Assembly (NCBI GenBank): GCA_009823505.1
Contig: VZQC01006589.1
Coordinates: 4,561,041 to 4,625,040 of the forward strand
DNA length: 64,000 nucleotides
Origin: Rhizomys pruinosus
Lineage: Eukaryota > Chordata > Mammalia > Rodentia > Spalacidae
Direction: 5' to 3'
In this document: piece after piece, positions 53,986 through 64,000 of the stretch
Position numbering within the stretch: position 1 is the stretch's first letter
How the letters are laid out: the number at the start of each line of letters is the position of its first letter
Program-made: the position numbers and the translations under genes
Notes under the pieces: model-generated
What the model saw: only the letters and a program-made list of their open reading frames with translations
What the model was told of the DNA's origin: nothing
The model's database searches: none

Positions 53986-54450
53986 GTCATCATTGAACAG
54001 TGTAGGATGCTAGAAGGTAATACAATGGGAAAATGAACATAGCAAAGGGAACTGGACGTGTCATCATTGAACAGTGTAGGATGCTAGAAGGTAATCAATA
54101 CGATGGGAAAATGAACGTAGTAAAGGGAACTGGACGTGTCATCATTGAACAGTGTAGGATGCTAGAAGGTAATCAATACGATGGGAAAATGAACGTAGTA
54201 AAGGGAACTGGACGTGTCATCATTGAACAGTGTAGGATGCTAGAAGGTAATCAATACGATGGGAAAATGAACGTAGTAAAGGGAACTGGACGTGTCATCA
54301 TTGAACAGTGTAGGATGCTAGAAGGTAATCAATACGATGGGAAAATGAACATAGCAAAGGGAACTGGACGTGTCATCATTGAACAGTATAGGATGCTAGA
54401 AGGTAATCGATACAATGGGAAAATGAACATAGTAAAGGGAACTGGACATG
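53986..54450 (+). repeat. 78-bp minisatellite, six copies
   Basis: One 75-bp and five 78-bp units built on catcattgaacagtgtaggat. The middle copies are almost identical while the outer ones diverge (acatagc for acgtagt; atcgataca for atcaatacg). The unit is a multiple of three, so an open frame of 157 codons runs through the array; it encodes a 26-residue repeat starting MNVVKGTGRV. Flanking DNA holds weaker matches. I see no start context or promoter and regard the frame as a by-product of unit length. Confidence 0.95.
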
Positions 54451-55075
54451 CCAGGGTGAAGGGCACAGTGAAGACAAGAAGCCCCCACAGAGAAGTCGAC
54501 AGCTGATAGAATCAGGAAAGGCTGTTGGTCACATGGCTGTCAAGGTGAAGAATATAGTATTCCAGAGAGAAAAGAGGGGGACGAGGCTTGAGGGGAGATG
54601 TCACCTGCCCAGGGAGGGCAGTGGCTGGTACAACACTGAGAAACCAGCAGCCAAGTTGCCGTCACAGTGGAAGGGGAGCCAGTCCCAGCCATAGTGGGAA
54701 GGAGTGTGAATAAAATCAGGAGACAGCACATGGTTCTTGTCAAAGCGGGGACAGTCAAATAAGTGGTTTAATTGCAGATGTTTTCAGATGTGTGGATTTA
54801 AGACATCCACAGACTGTTTCTGGAAAAACTGTGAAAGGCTGTAATTCAGCAAGAAGAAAAATTAGTTCGGGAGGAAGTAGAGAGATTGAGTGTTGAGCAA
54901 TGTCTACAGCTGCCTAAAGTGGGATTAATTGAAGAAATGTTTTCAAAGAACGTGCTGGAGTTGGAATTCCAACATGGAGGTGGGGCAGCAGGTGTTGAGG
55001 GAGTTGGGGTATAAACACACAATCCTTTCGCTGCTTTGGAGCGTAGTTACAAATGCAGAGATCTTATTAGAATAT
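54451..55075. other. Unique stretch, no gene seen
   Basis: No recognised gene. Confidence 0.4.
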
Positions 55076-55260
55076 GTGGGGATTGAGCATGTAGCTCAGC
55101 TGGTAGAGTACTTGTATAGCATACACAAGGTTCTGGGTTTGATCCCCAGTCCCATATAAACCAGGCAAAGTGGCATACATCTATAATCTTAGCACCTGGG
55201 AGGTAGATGCAGGCCGGCCAGGAATACATGAGACTGTGTTTCAAAAAAAAAAAAAAAACA
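55076..55260 (+). mobile_element. B4 SINE (ID head plus B1)
   Basis: ggggattgagcatgtagctc head with tRNA-like A and B boxes, gggtttgatccccagtccca, joined to B1-like ccaggcaaagtggcatacat, and an A tail. An N follows at 55,262. Confidence 0.85.
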
Positions 55261-55261
55261 A

Positions 55262-55262
55262 N
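55262..55262. other. Single N
   Basis: An undetermined base or joined gap just after the B4 tail. Confidence 0.99.
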
Positions 55263-55304
55263 CTGGATTTTCAAATTGAAACTGCATATTTAAGATTCCA
55301 AAGC

Positions 55305-55425
55305 TAACATCCAGCTATTAGAGAGAACAGGTGATTTTTTTTTTCTGAGTCTGGGTTATTTCACTCGGGATGATTGTTTCCAATCCTATTCACTTACCTG
55401 GAAATTTATTAACTTCGTTTGTTCT
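55305..55425 (-). mobile_element. LINE-1 3' fragment
   Basis: ttctgagtctgggttatttc, then cactcgggatgattgtttcc and cttacctggaaatttatt: antisense L1 ORF2 3' end. The (TA)n run follows. Confidence 0.6.
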
Positions 55426-55440
55426 AAAGAGATGAAATAT

Positions 55441-55445
<5 letters not shown>

Positions 55446-55490
<45 letters not shown>
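55446..55490. repeat. (TA)n microsatellite
   Basis: Pure TA run. Confidence 0.95.
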
Positions 55491-55491
<1 letters not shown>

Positions 55492-55497
55492 TTGGTT

Positions 55498-55739
55498 TTT
55501 TTTGAGACAGGGTCTCCCTGTAGCCCCAGCTGGTCTGGAACTCACTTTGTAGACCAGGCTGGCCTTGAACTCACAGAGACCCACCTGCCTCTGCCTCCTG
55601 AGGGCTAGGATTAAAGGCATGTGCCACCATGCCCAGCTTAAAGATGGTTCTTAGCCGCCATGTGGGTGCTGGGAATCGAACCTAGGTCCTCTGCAGGAGC
55701 AGTTGGTGCTTTTAACTGCTGAGCCATCTCTCTAGCCCC
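55498..55739 (-). mobile_element. Composite SINE, B2 head joined to B1 (copy 3)
   Basis: B1 (to 55,637) then the inverted B2 head from ttaaagatggttcttagcc. The junction is identical to copy 2 and has no A tail. Flanks share only a short atatattt because the left side is a TA run, so the target duplication is uncertain. Confidence 0.82.
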
Positions 55740-55795
55740 ATGGCTTAAATATATTTAAAGAAGATTAAAAATAAAGGTTACGAGTTTATGGATTG

Positions 55796-56003
55796 GGGCC
55801 TGGAGAGATGGCTCAGTGATTAAGAGTGCTTACTCTTCTTGCAGAGGACTCCAGTTCAGTTCCTAGCAGCCGTGTCAGGCAGCTCATAACCATCTGTAAC
55901 TCCAGCTCCAGAGATCTGATACTTTTTTTCTGGCCTCCTCAGGCACTGCACTTATATGCACATACCCACACACAGACACACATACAAACATAATTTTAAA
56001 AAG
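55796..56003 (+). mobile_element. Old B2 SINE
   Basis: ctggagagatggctcagtga head; aactccagctccagagatct body. Confidence 0.82.
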
Positions 56004-56164
56004 TTAGAAAGAGAAAAGTTAAGTATTAATCACTAAAAGAACAAATACAGGGTAACTTTCTAATCAGGAAAAGAAAACAGAAGAACTGAGGAGATTTAAT
56101 TCAGCGAAAAGCAAGAAAGAGGTGTGGGTGGGTGGAAATAAGGGTGTACGAAACAAAAAGTTGA

Positions 56165-56409
56165 GGGGCTGGAGAGATGGCCTAGCGGTTAAGAGCACCG
56201 ACTGCTCTTGCAGAGGACCGGGGTTCGATCCCCAGCACCCACATGGCAGCTAAGTACCGTCTTTAACTCCAATTCCAGGAGAACTCCAGTTCCAGGGGAA
56301 TCCGAGACCCGCTTCTGACCTCCGCGGCATTGCACGACACAAACCTACATGCAGACAGTACACTCATATACATAAAAAATAAATAAAATTTTAAAAAAAT
56401 TAAAAAAAA
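56165..56409 (+). mobile_element. Young B2 SINE, long subfamily, with TSD
   Basis: gaaacaaaaag at 56,150-56,160 and 56,410-56,420; doubled body block, with a small deletion near gcacgacacaaacc. Confidence 0.92.
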
Positions 56410-56499
56410 GAAACAAAAAGCTTGAAAAAAGAAAACGACTTCCCTTCAACACCCAGAATTACACAGCAGGAATATGCTAAACATGGCCTCCATTTAACC

Positions 56500-56840
56500 C
56501 AGCCCTTGATGCTGGATGTTTACCCAAGAGAAACTAAAACATATGTCTGCACAAAATATTTCATACAAAGGAAGTTATGGCAGTAATATTTATAGTAGCT
56601 AAAAGGTGGGAGGAACCCAAATATCTACACTGGGTGGAATAGAATGAAGTATGGGTATAAGCTGGGACGCTGTTTGGCATGGATGACCTTGTAGACATAA
56701 GCTGAGAAAAGCCAGCTGCAGAGGACGATGTGTTGTGTGCTTCTATTACAGATCTATCTAGAAATAGGCAAAGCTACAGATAAAGTAGACTGGAGGCTAT
56801 TGGGGGAAGGGGCAGATGGGAAAAGTTAAAGGTCAGCATT
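56500..56840 (+). mobile_element. Ancient LINE-1 3' end
   Basis: ccaagagaaactaaaacata, tatttatagtagctaaaagg, aacccaaatatctacactgg and gaaataggcaaagctacaga follow the order of old L1 ORF2 3' ends. No open frame. Confidence 0.6.
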
Positions 56841-57114
56841 CCAGAGAGAAATTGTCACATCACACTAGTAACACAGGACTTCATGTCTCGGTGCATGGCT
56901 CTTACTGCAGGGTGAGGTGGGCTCCCCTGTATCCTTCACAGAGCCTGAGACAATATCAGGCATGTGTCTAATTCACTCATCAAACCTTGACAGGGAGTGA
57001 GAGAGATCTGGGACCTGGTAGTGGGCCACAACATATGACGGTATGGGCCCTGCCTCACAGAGCACTGGGTGTCTGTGGTTGCTTAGGAACCATTCAGTGG
57101 TAAGAATCTCTGGG
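56841..57114. other. Unassigned stretch upstream of the young L1
   Basis: Nothing recognised. Confidence 0.4.
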
Positions 57115-57121
57115 GAGTGAC

Positions 57122-57373
57122 GTCCAGGCAGGCGGCCATAAGTTGCTCAGGCAGGTACTTTTTGGGGTGGACTGTCTCAGGGGCGGCTGGAAGAGGGTCT
57201 CAACTCTGAGCCCTCTTGCGGGGGGGGAGGTTCCCGTCTCCGCAGGACCACGCTTTGCCTTTGCAGCATGACTAGAGGTTCAGGTTTGGGTTTGCTCTGG
57301 TCCCTCGGTGGTTTGTGTGGGCTGGCTCCTGAGGTGCAGGCAGGAGGCCATAAGAAGTCACTCAGGCAGATAC
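57122..57373 (+). repeat. L1 5'-UTR monomer-like repeats
   Basis: caggcaggcggccataag (from about 57,125) recurs as caggcaggaggccataag about 213 bp later, each followed by ctcaggcag. This suggests monomeric promoter units as in mouse L1. Confidence 0.6.
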
Positions 57374-57650
57374 ACCTCCCACCCCCCGCCCCCAACCCTC
57401 CGCCAACGGGAATTGGTGAGAATCCAGGTGGACTTTCTTTTGGAGAACCTTCAGAACAGGAAGAGAAGACTGACTTAGGCTTCCAATATCCAATATATAA
57501 ACAAAATTGAAAGCCTGAAACCTAGACAAGTCAATATTCCATAAACAAGGAAGAGGAAAGAAAAAAAAAGCATCAGAAGGAGGCAAGCAAAACTATCTGC
57601 TAACATAGTGAAAAGACATTTGTGATTTGAACCACAAAAGGGAAACCCAC

Positions 57651-58814
57651 ATGCCAGGGACACGACGAAGGGACAACATGGGACAGGATAATCCTGCACC
57701 AGGCTCTACCAAACCTGGAGGAGATAGCTACAATGGGATCCCCTTGGAGGAGACCTAAGGAACAGAGCTTAGAGGAATAATTGCAGACCTACGCAGAGAA
57801 ATTAAAGAAAATAAAGAAGAATTCAGAGACCTAAAGAGAGAGAATGAAAAACTCAAAAGGACTTAGAGGGATACAATGACAAACTTCAGAAAGAAGTAAA
57901 GGAACAGATTGACAAACTCCAGAAAGAACTAGAGGGAGAATAAAAACAAACTCTGAAAGGAAGTAGAAACACTGAAAAAGGAAGCCAACCAACTAAAAAA
58001 GGAGCACCAAGAAGAGATTGAGAAGTTCAAAAAGGAAATGGAAATACTAAAGAAAACACAGGATGAAACGAAAAAAGAATTAGAACACTCATCCAATCAA
58101 GAAGAAAGGAAAGGAAAAAGCCTCAGAAGTAGAATGGAGGAAGCAGAACAAAGAATATCAGACCTGGAAGATAACACAGAGCAACTAAAAAGCTCAAATA
58201 AAGATTATGAAAAATTTAAAAATACACAAAAGTGGAACAACCAGGAAATATGGGACACTATGAAAAGACCAAACCTCCGCATCATAGGAATAGAGGAAGG
58301 AGAAGAATCTCAAGAGAATAGTATTGATCAGATCTTCAACAGAATAATAGATGAAAATTTCCCCAAACTAAAAATAGACAAGCCCATACAAATACAAGAA
58401 GCACATAGGACCCCAAATAGACAAGATCAGAAAAGAAACACCCCACGCCATATCATAGTTAAAATGCTAGATGCCCAAAACAAAGACAAAATTCTGAGGG
58501 CCACAAAAGAAAAACAAGTCACATACAAAGGGAAACCCATCAGAATTACAACTGACTTCTCGCCTCAAACCATGAAAGCAAGAAGAACATGGAGCAAAGC
58601 ATTCCCTGTGTTAAGGGACTATGGATGCCAACCCAGAATACTTTACCCAGCAAAAATGTCGACTATACTTGAAGGAGAGAGAAAAATCTTCCATGACATA
58701 AACAAGATGATGGAATACATGTCTGGAAAACCAACTCTTCATAAAATACTTGAAGCAATTCAAAGGGCAGAAGAGAGGAGCAACAATCCTCAAACACCTA
58801 GGAAAAGAAACTAA
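57651..58814 (+). pseudogene. L1 ORF1 (nucleic-acid-binding protein), N terminus broken
   Basis: The ATG at 57,651 is in frame with the long open part (58,038-58,814, 258 codons), but an in-frame TAA after LEET (near 57,756) and at least two frameshifts before 58,040 interrupt it. The open part holds a Glu/Lys coiled coil (KKTQDETKKELEHSSNQEE), then the RRM region (RPNLRIIGIEEGEE, DENFPKLK, EAHRTPNR) and the C-terminal domain (ITTDFSPQTMKARR, ILYPAKMST, KIFHDINKMMEYM). ORF1p trimers bind L1 RNA and act as chaperones. Whether the breaks are real or sequencing errors is unclear. Confidence 0.85.
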
Positions 58815-58858
58815 CAAAAACATAACCATAGGAGCAAAATCAAAGGCTAGAAGTCCAA

Positions 58859-60103
58859 ATGGATAATAAAGTGAAAGGAAGCAACATCCATCTTTCAATT
58901 GTAACCTTAAATATTAATGGGCTAAACTCCCCAATCAAAAGGCATAGACTGGGAGAATGGATTAGGAAACAAAACCCATCTATATGCTGTCTACAAGAAA
59001 CCCATCTCAATTTCAAGGATAGGCACCAACTTAAGGTGAAGGGATGGAAGAAAGTATTCCAAGCAAATGGTACCAAAAAGAAAGCGGGTGTGGCTATTCT
59101 AATATCAGACAAAATAGACTTCAAAGCAAAAGAAATCAAAAGAGACAAAGAGGGCCATTACATCCTTATTAAAGGAACAATTGACGATGAAGATTTCACA
59201 ATCATAAATATATATGCACCAAACATCAGTGCACCAAACTTTATAAAGACAATTCTTCAGGATCTCAAGGCACAGATTAACCCCAGCACACTAATACTAG
59301 GGGACTTCAATACCCCATTAAGTCCTCTAGACAGATCAACAGGACAAAGGATAAACAGAGAGACATCTGAACTAAATGACACAATACACCAAATGGACCT
59401 CACAGACATCTACCGAATATTTCACCCAAACACCAGAGAATACACTTTCTACTCAGCACCTCATGGAACATTCTCCAAAATAGACCATATACTGGGACAC
59501 AGGGAAAAACTCAACAAATATAAAAAGGTTGAAATAATCTCATGCATTCTATCAGACCACAGTGCAATAAAACTCAATATCAACACCAGAATAAACCCTA
59601 CAACCTACAGGAACACATGGAGACTAAACAACACTCTCCTGAATAATGAGTGGGTCAAGGAAGAAATAAAAAAAGAAATAAAAACATTCCTGGAACTGAA
59701 TGACAATGATAAAACAACACAGCAAAATCTATGGGACACTCTTAAAGCAATCCTAAGAGGGAAGTTTATAGCTCTAAGTGCCCACATTAAAAAAACAGAA
59801 AGAGCACAAGTGAACGATCTAACACTGCAGCTAAAAATACTTGAGAGACAACAACAAATGAACCCTAAACGGAGCAGACAAGAAGAAATAACAAAAATCA
59901 GAGCAGAGATCAATGAAATAGAAACAAAGAAAACCATACAAAAAATCAATGAATCCAAAAGTTGGTTCTTTGAGAGAATAAACAAGATAGACAGACCTCT
60001 AGCCCAGTTAACCAAAAGAAAGAGGGAACAACTCCAAATCAATAGAATCTGTGATGAAAGGGGAAATATCACAACAGACAATGAAAAGATCCAGACAATC
60101 ATA
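58859..60103 (+). CDS. L1 ORF2, endonuclease part (partial)
   Basis: Open from [12 protein letters not shown] for 415 codons to the N. The apurinic-type endonuclease motifs are all present: NINGLNSP, the catalytic Glu in [32 protein letters not shown] and SDHSAIKL with the catalytic Asp-His pair. This enzyme nicks target DNA to prime reverse transcription. A Z-like region follows; the reverse transcriptase and Cys-rich tail are missing here. ORF2 starts 44 bp after ORF1 ends, the usual bicistronic spacing. Confidence 0.93.
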
Positions 60104-60104
60104 N
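60104..60104. other. Assembly gap (single N) inside the L1
   Basis: To its left is L1 ORF2; to its right the 5' UTR begins again. The join is not biological continuity of one L1. Confidence 0.97.
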
Positions 60105-61197
60105 GTTCCCGTCTCGCGGGACCAGTTTTGCCTTTGCAGCATGACTAGAGGTCAGGTTTGGGTTTGCTCTGGTCCCTCGGTGGTTTGGTGGGCCTGGCTC
60201 CTGAGGTGGCACGGCAGGAGGCCATAAGAAGTCCAACTCAGGCACAACACCTCCCACCCTCCCGCCCCCAACACCTCCGCCAACGGGAAATTGGTGAGAA
60301 TCCAGGTGGACTTTCTTTTTGGAGAACTTCAGAACAGGAAGCAGAAGACGTGACTTAGCTTCAATATACCAATATATAAACAAATTGAAATCCGAGAACC
60401 TAGACAAGTCAATATTCTACAACAAGGAAGAGGAAAGAAAAAAAACATCAGAAGGAGGCAAGCAAAAACTACTCTAACATAGTGAAAAGACATTTGTGTT
60501 CATCAGAAACGACAAAAGGAAAACACACATGCCAGGGACCGACAAGGAGACAACATGGGAAAGTGAAAGGATAATCCTGCACCAGGCTCTACCAAACCTG
60601 GAGGAGATAAGCTACACTGGGATCCCCTTGGAGGAGACCTAAGGAACAGAGCTTAGTAGGATATAATTGCAGACCTACCAGAAAAATTAAAGAAAATAAA
60701 GAAAATTCAGAGGACCGTAAAGAGCGAGAATGAAAAACCAAAAGGAACGTAGAGGATACAATGACAAACTTCAGAAAGAAGTAAAGGAACCAGATTGACA
60801 ACTCCAGAAGAACTAGAGGGAGAATAAAACAAACTCTGAAAGGAAGTAGAAACACTGAAAAGGAAGCCAACCAACTAAAAATATGGGAGCACCAAAAGAG
60901 ATGAGAAGTTCAAAAAAAAAAAAAAAAAAAAAAAAAAAATAAGAAAACAAAGAAAGAAAAAAGAATAAATATCAAGAAAAAAAGGAAGGAAAAAAGCCTC
61001 AGAAGTAGAATGGAGGAAGCGCAGAACAAAGAATATCAGACCTGAAGATAACCCCCCACAGAGCAACTAAAAAGCTCAAATAAAGATATGAAAATTAAAA
61101 CATACACAAAAGTGGAACAACCAGGAACTATGGGGCCACTATGAAAAGATCAAACCTCCGCATCAAAAGGTATAGAGGAAGGCGAGAAGATCTCAAA
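60105..61197 (+). mobile_element. Second, error-rich copy of the L1 5' region
   Basis: Repeats about 57,231-58,318 (5' UTR and ORF1 start) with frequent one- and two-base indels and a 30-base A run (about 60,913). The pattern looks like an uncorrected long read. Confidence 0.92.
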
Positions 61198-62600
61198 TAG
61201 CCAAACGCAACCCTGAGCGAAACGAGCAATACAAGGGGGATCACATACCAGACATCAAACTATTACTACAGGGTCTTATAGTCCATAAAAACAGCTTGGT
61301 ACTGGCCCACAAAACAGACGTTGACCACAGGAATAAACTGAAGATCCAAACATGAGCACATAAAATTTCAGCCACCTCAATATTGACACAAGTGGGCCAA
61401 GAAGACACAATGGGGAACAGACAGCATCTTCATTAAGTTGTGTTGGGACAAACTGATCACCAATTGAAGAGAATAAATTAAAAACCCCTACCCTTGCCCT
61501 GTACAAAAGTCAATTCAGATGGATCAAAGACCTCAACGTGAAACCCCAAACTATGGAGGGGATAGAGAACTTGGGCAGCAACTATAAGTACATAGGCATA
61601 GGAAAAGACTTCTAAATTAGACAGCAGCTACACAAGAAATAAGTTGACAATTCGACAAATGGGACCTCATTCAACTCAAAAGCTCTATACATCAAAGAAA
61701 CATAAAGGAGTGAAGAGAAAACCCACAGAGTGGGAGGAAAACTTCACTGGCAGATTACATCTGACAAAGCCATTAATTTCCGATTATACAAGCTACTGCC
61801 AAAAAACAAAAAAGAATAAAAACAAATGAAACACAAAAAGATGGAGCACAGATCTGAACAGAGATTCACAAGGGAGGAACTAGAGAGGCTGAGAAACATT
61901 TAAGAATGTTCCAACATCGCTAATAAATTAAGGAAATGCAAAGAGAAACCACTTTGAGATATAATCTTACTCCAATAAGATGGGTAGATCAAAAACGAAT
62001 GATACCAAGACTGGAGAGGTTGTGGCGAAGGGGCACACTCATCCACTGGCGGGTGGGAATGTAAACTTGTAGCAGCCCTATGGACGAAGCAGTGTGGAGA
62101 ACCCTTAGAAGATCAAAATGAGCTGCATTTGACCCAGTCATACCACTCCTGATACATACCCACAGACTCATCTTACTGCAGGATAGCTGCACAGCCTTGT
62201 TATTGCAGCTCTTTCTCTTCACAATAGCAAAGCGGAACCAGCTCAGGTGCCCCTCAATTGATGAGTGAATAGAGACAAATGTGGTACATTGTACCAATGG
62301 GAGTTCTATCAGTGGTAAAGAGGGACACATCATGAACTTTGCAGGTAAACTGGATGGAGCTGAGAAGACCATTATGTTTAAGTGAAGTACACAGTCCCGA
62401 AAAACAAATGACAAAATGGTGGTTCCCCATATGTGGATGTTAGTGCCAAGTAACCCTAGTTATAAATATTTCTTGTGTGAGAGAAATGCATATTAAAAGT
62501 AACAACAACAAAAAGACTGCAATCGAAAACTGACGGAAATGTGCAATCGGGAAGGGTGGGGAGGGGCGGGAGAGGGACCGGTGTATAATTCGATTAATGC
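61198..62600 (+). mobile_element. L1 ORF2 3' end and 3' UTR, error-rich
   Basis: Jumps from ORF1 to late ORF2 (aaaaacagcttggtactggc, caactataagtacataggca, gactggagaggttgtggcga). It then reaches a 3' UTR with the G-rich tract gaagggtggggaggggcggg near 62,550. All frames are broken. Confidence 0.85.
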
Positions 62601-64000
62601 ATATGTTAATTGACGTGGCTTCCATACCAGTTTTGCCCAGATGGCTGTCTACATGTTACATGAGTTTTAGGCCTTATAAAAGTAAATATGTTGTATATTA
62701 AACAACATTGGTTTAAAGGCTCTGATAAACAACGGTAATGCCTCTGATTAGAGATATAAATTGCCATAGTCCACATTTGTTCTTTATAAAGTCTGTATAA
62801 CAATAACTTTTGGGATTGGCACATACAATAGTTCTCTATAAATTTTTCTGTTGTACAGTATCACCTTTAGCATTCCTTTCAAGCCTCTATAGATGAGTTA
62901 ACTTAAAAAATTAGTTTGCTTCCCAAGTTAATCACATACAGTCACCGCAAAAACGCATGGGAATTTGATGAAATCTTTTGCTTGAGTTCCACTATAGGTA
63001 TGTACAATACAACTGCCCGTTCTGGAGACTCATGGGTCAAAAGACACAAAAACTAAAAAAAAAGGAGGGGGATACAGATAGATATGAAAACACTTTTTGT
63101 CAAAAACCTTGCCAATTCAAAATCTTAAAACTAACTACAGAAAAGATTTGTATGTTCCAACAGGTCAAATGTCACCAACTTAACAGCTGAGAAGAAAAGA
63201 TATAGCTTTGCATTGAGAGAGGATGTACGCAGAACTGCCCAGAAGGTTGGCCTGTCTGAACATTTGAAGAAAGAAAAGCCTCAAGATTGCCTAAACATCA
63301 AACCCCTCTGTGGATCCTACTTGTAACACACTATTTATAATGAGTCCTAACGAAACTACCTTCTAGGTGCCGCAAAAGGTTTTAATACGAGAGAGACTTT
63401 CTTACCCCCCCCCATAGACAAGGAGAAATATTTTGATGATGATGAGGTCGTCTCCAACTGAAATTGGAGTCAAACTATTACAGAGGTAATCACTTAAAAA
63501 CCAGTAAACGCCTTCTTTAATGACTGATAGAATAGGAAACTGTGAAAAGGATTCTTCTCTATTCAGAAGCCTAAATAAATACTAAAGTTTCTTCCTTAAG
63601 CTATGCACTTAAGCAAATATATTAATACAGGAGCTCTGACATCAGCAATGGAGTATTCTACCAAAGAGATGTTGGCCAGGGATCCAAGCCCCCACAAAAG
63701 GTAAAGGCTCCGTGACTCTAACTGGATAACTGCAATGAAGAGAGGCGATAAGGCCCTGCTGTCGAAGACTGACATTAAACATGGGAAAGTGTATTGAGAC
63801 CAAACATGTAAGTGTAGCAGATGGATCTCTGAGAATACCAGAAGAGTGTTACTAAAGGCCACTGAACCAATAAAGCAATATGGTCTCCTCGAGTCAAGCA
63901 AGACCCTCCGCCAGCACCAGCTACACCTCACCTGCCTGGAAATGTGCAGCAGAGGCAGCCATATGCCTGTATATCCCAAATCTAATTGGCTGTTAGCTCT
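62601..64000. other. Unclassified A+T-rich sequence
   Basis: About 1.4 kb without SINEs, in contrast with the rest of the window. Open frames reach 127 codons (minus, 63,596-63,979) but are not recognised. It may be a further 3' UTR, an LTR-type element or unique DNA; many single-base runs suggest low base quality. Confidence 0.35.

Larger units (their letters stand above)
57115..60103 (+). mobile_element. Young LINE-1, 5' part, truncated by an assembly gap
   Basis: G+C-rich 5' UTR with repeating units, a damaged ORF1 start, an ORF1 body and an intact ORF2 endonuclease region. It stops at the N at 60,104 before the reverse-transcriptase domain. The reading frames look recent. Confidence 0.9.

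Noticed and set aside
53986..54450. CRISPR-like array
   Set aside because: Units are contiguous 78-bp tandem repeats without unique spacers, in a mammalian genome.
60158..60358. New open frames after the second N
   Set aside because: They lie in an error-rich duplicate of the L1 5' UTR.

Overview
The window is nuclear DNA from a muroid rodent. It is dense in B1 (7SL-derived), B2 (tRNA-derived), B4/RSINE1 (ID+B1) and ID SINEs, MaLR-type LTRs, old LINE-1 pieces and one young LINE-1. Simple TG, TA and CATA repeats are common. The dominant B2 family, whose head reads ggcctagcggttaagagc, differs from the B2 I know from Mus and Rattus, so I suggest another muroid lineage without naming a species. 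No intact ordinary protein-coding gene is visible; what holds the window together is successive retrotransposition.

Layout. 1-20.9 kb: unique A+T-rich DNA interleaved with SINEs, an old L1 fragment near 2.5 kb and another at 16.7-17.6 kb, and MaLR-like LTRs at 1.8 kb and 17.8 kb. 20.98-21.31 kb: two minus-strand blocks that look like the last two exons of a gene I do not recognise; acceptors, donor, phase and stop agree. 21.5-34.0 kb: one 3.3-kb block (X) present three times in alternating orientation. The second and third copies form a palindrome with 4.2-kb arms around a single N at 29,756. Its many small indels look like uncorrected long reads, so an assembly artefact is likely, but its core matches 35.46-35.64 kb and a real inversion is possible. 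34-38.6 kb: SINE-rich DNA. 38.67-40.03 kb: an intronless, frameshifted Zscan4-like pseudogene. 40.4-41.65 kb: an Rnps1 processed pseudogene. 42-49.7 kb: unique DNA and SINEs. 49.76-50.59 kb: B1, U3 snoRNA pseudogene and B2 stacked in one target site. 51-57 kb: LTR fragments, a 78-bp in-frame minisatellite, a B4 element and old L1. 57.1-62.6 kb: a young LINE-1 whose assembly is broken at an N (60,104). 62.6-64 kb: A+T-rich sequence that I cannot classify.

Most notable: (1) a SINE with a B2 head joined directly to B1, in three copies sharing one junction, two with target-site duplications around the whole unit; (2) the palindrome/triplication and its odd joins; (3) four copies of one target site separated by B1, U3 and B2; (4) two spliced-looking exons of an unidentified gene; (5) Zscan4-like and Rnps1 pseudogenes; (6) two B2 subfamilies that differ by an internal duplication.
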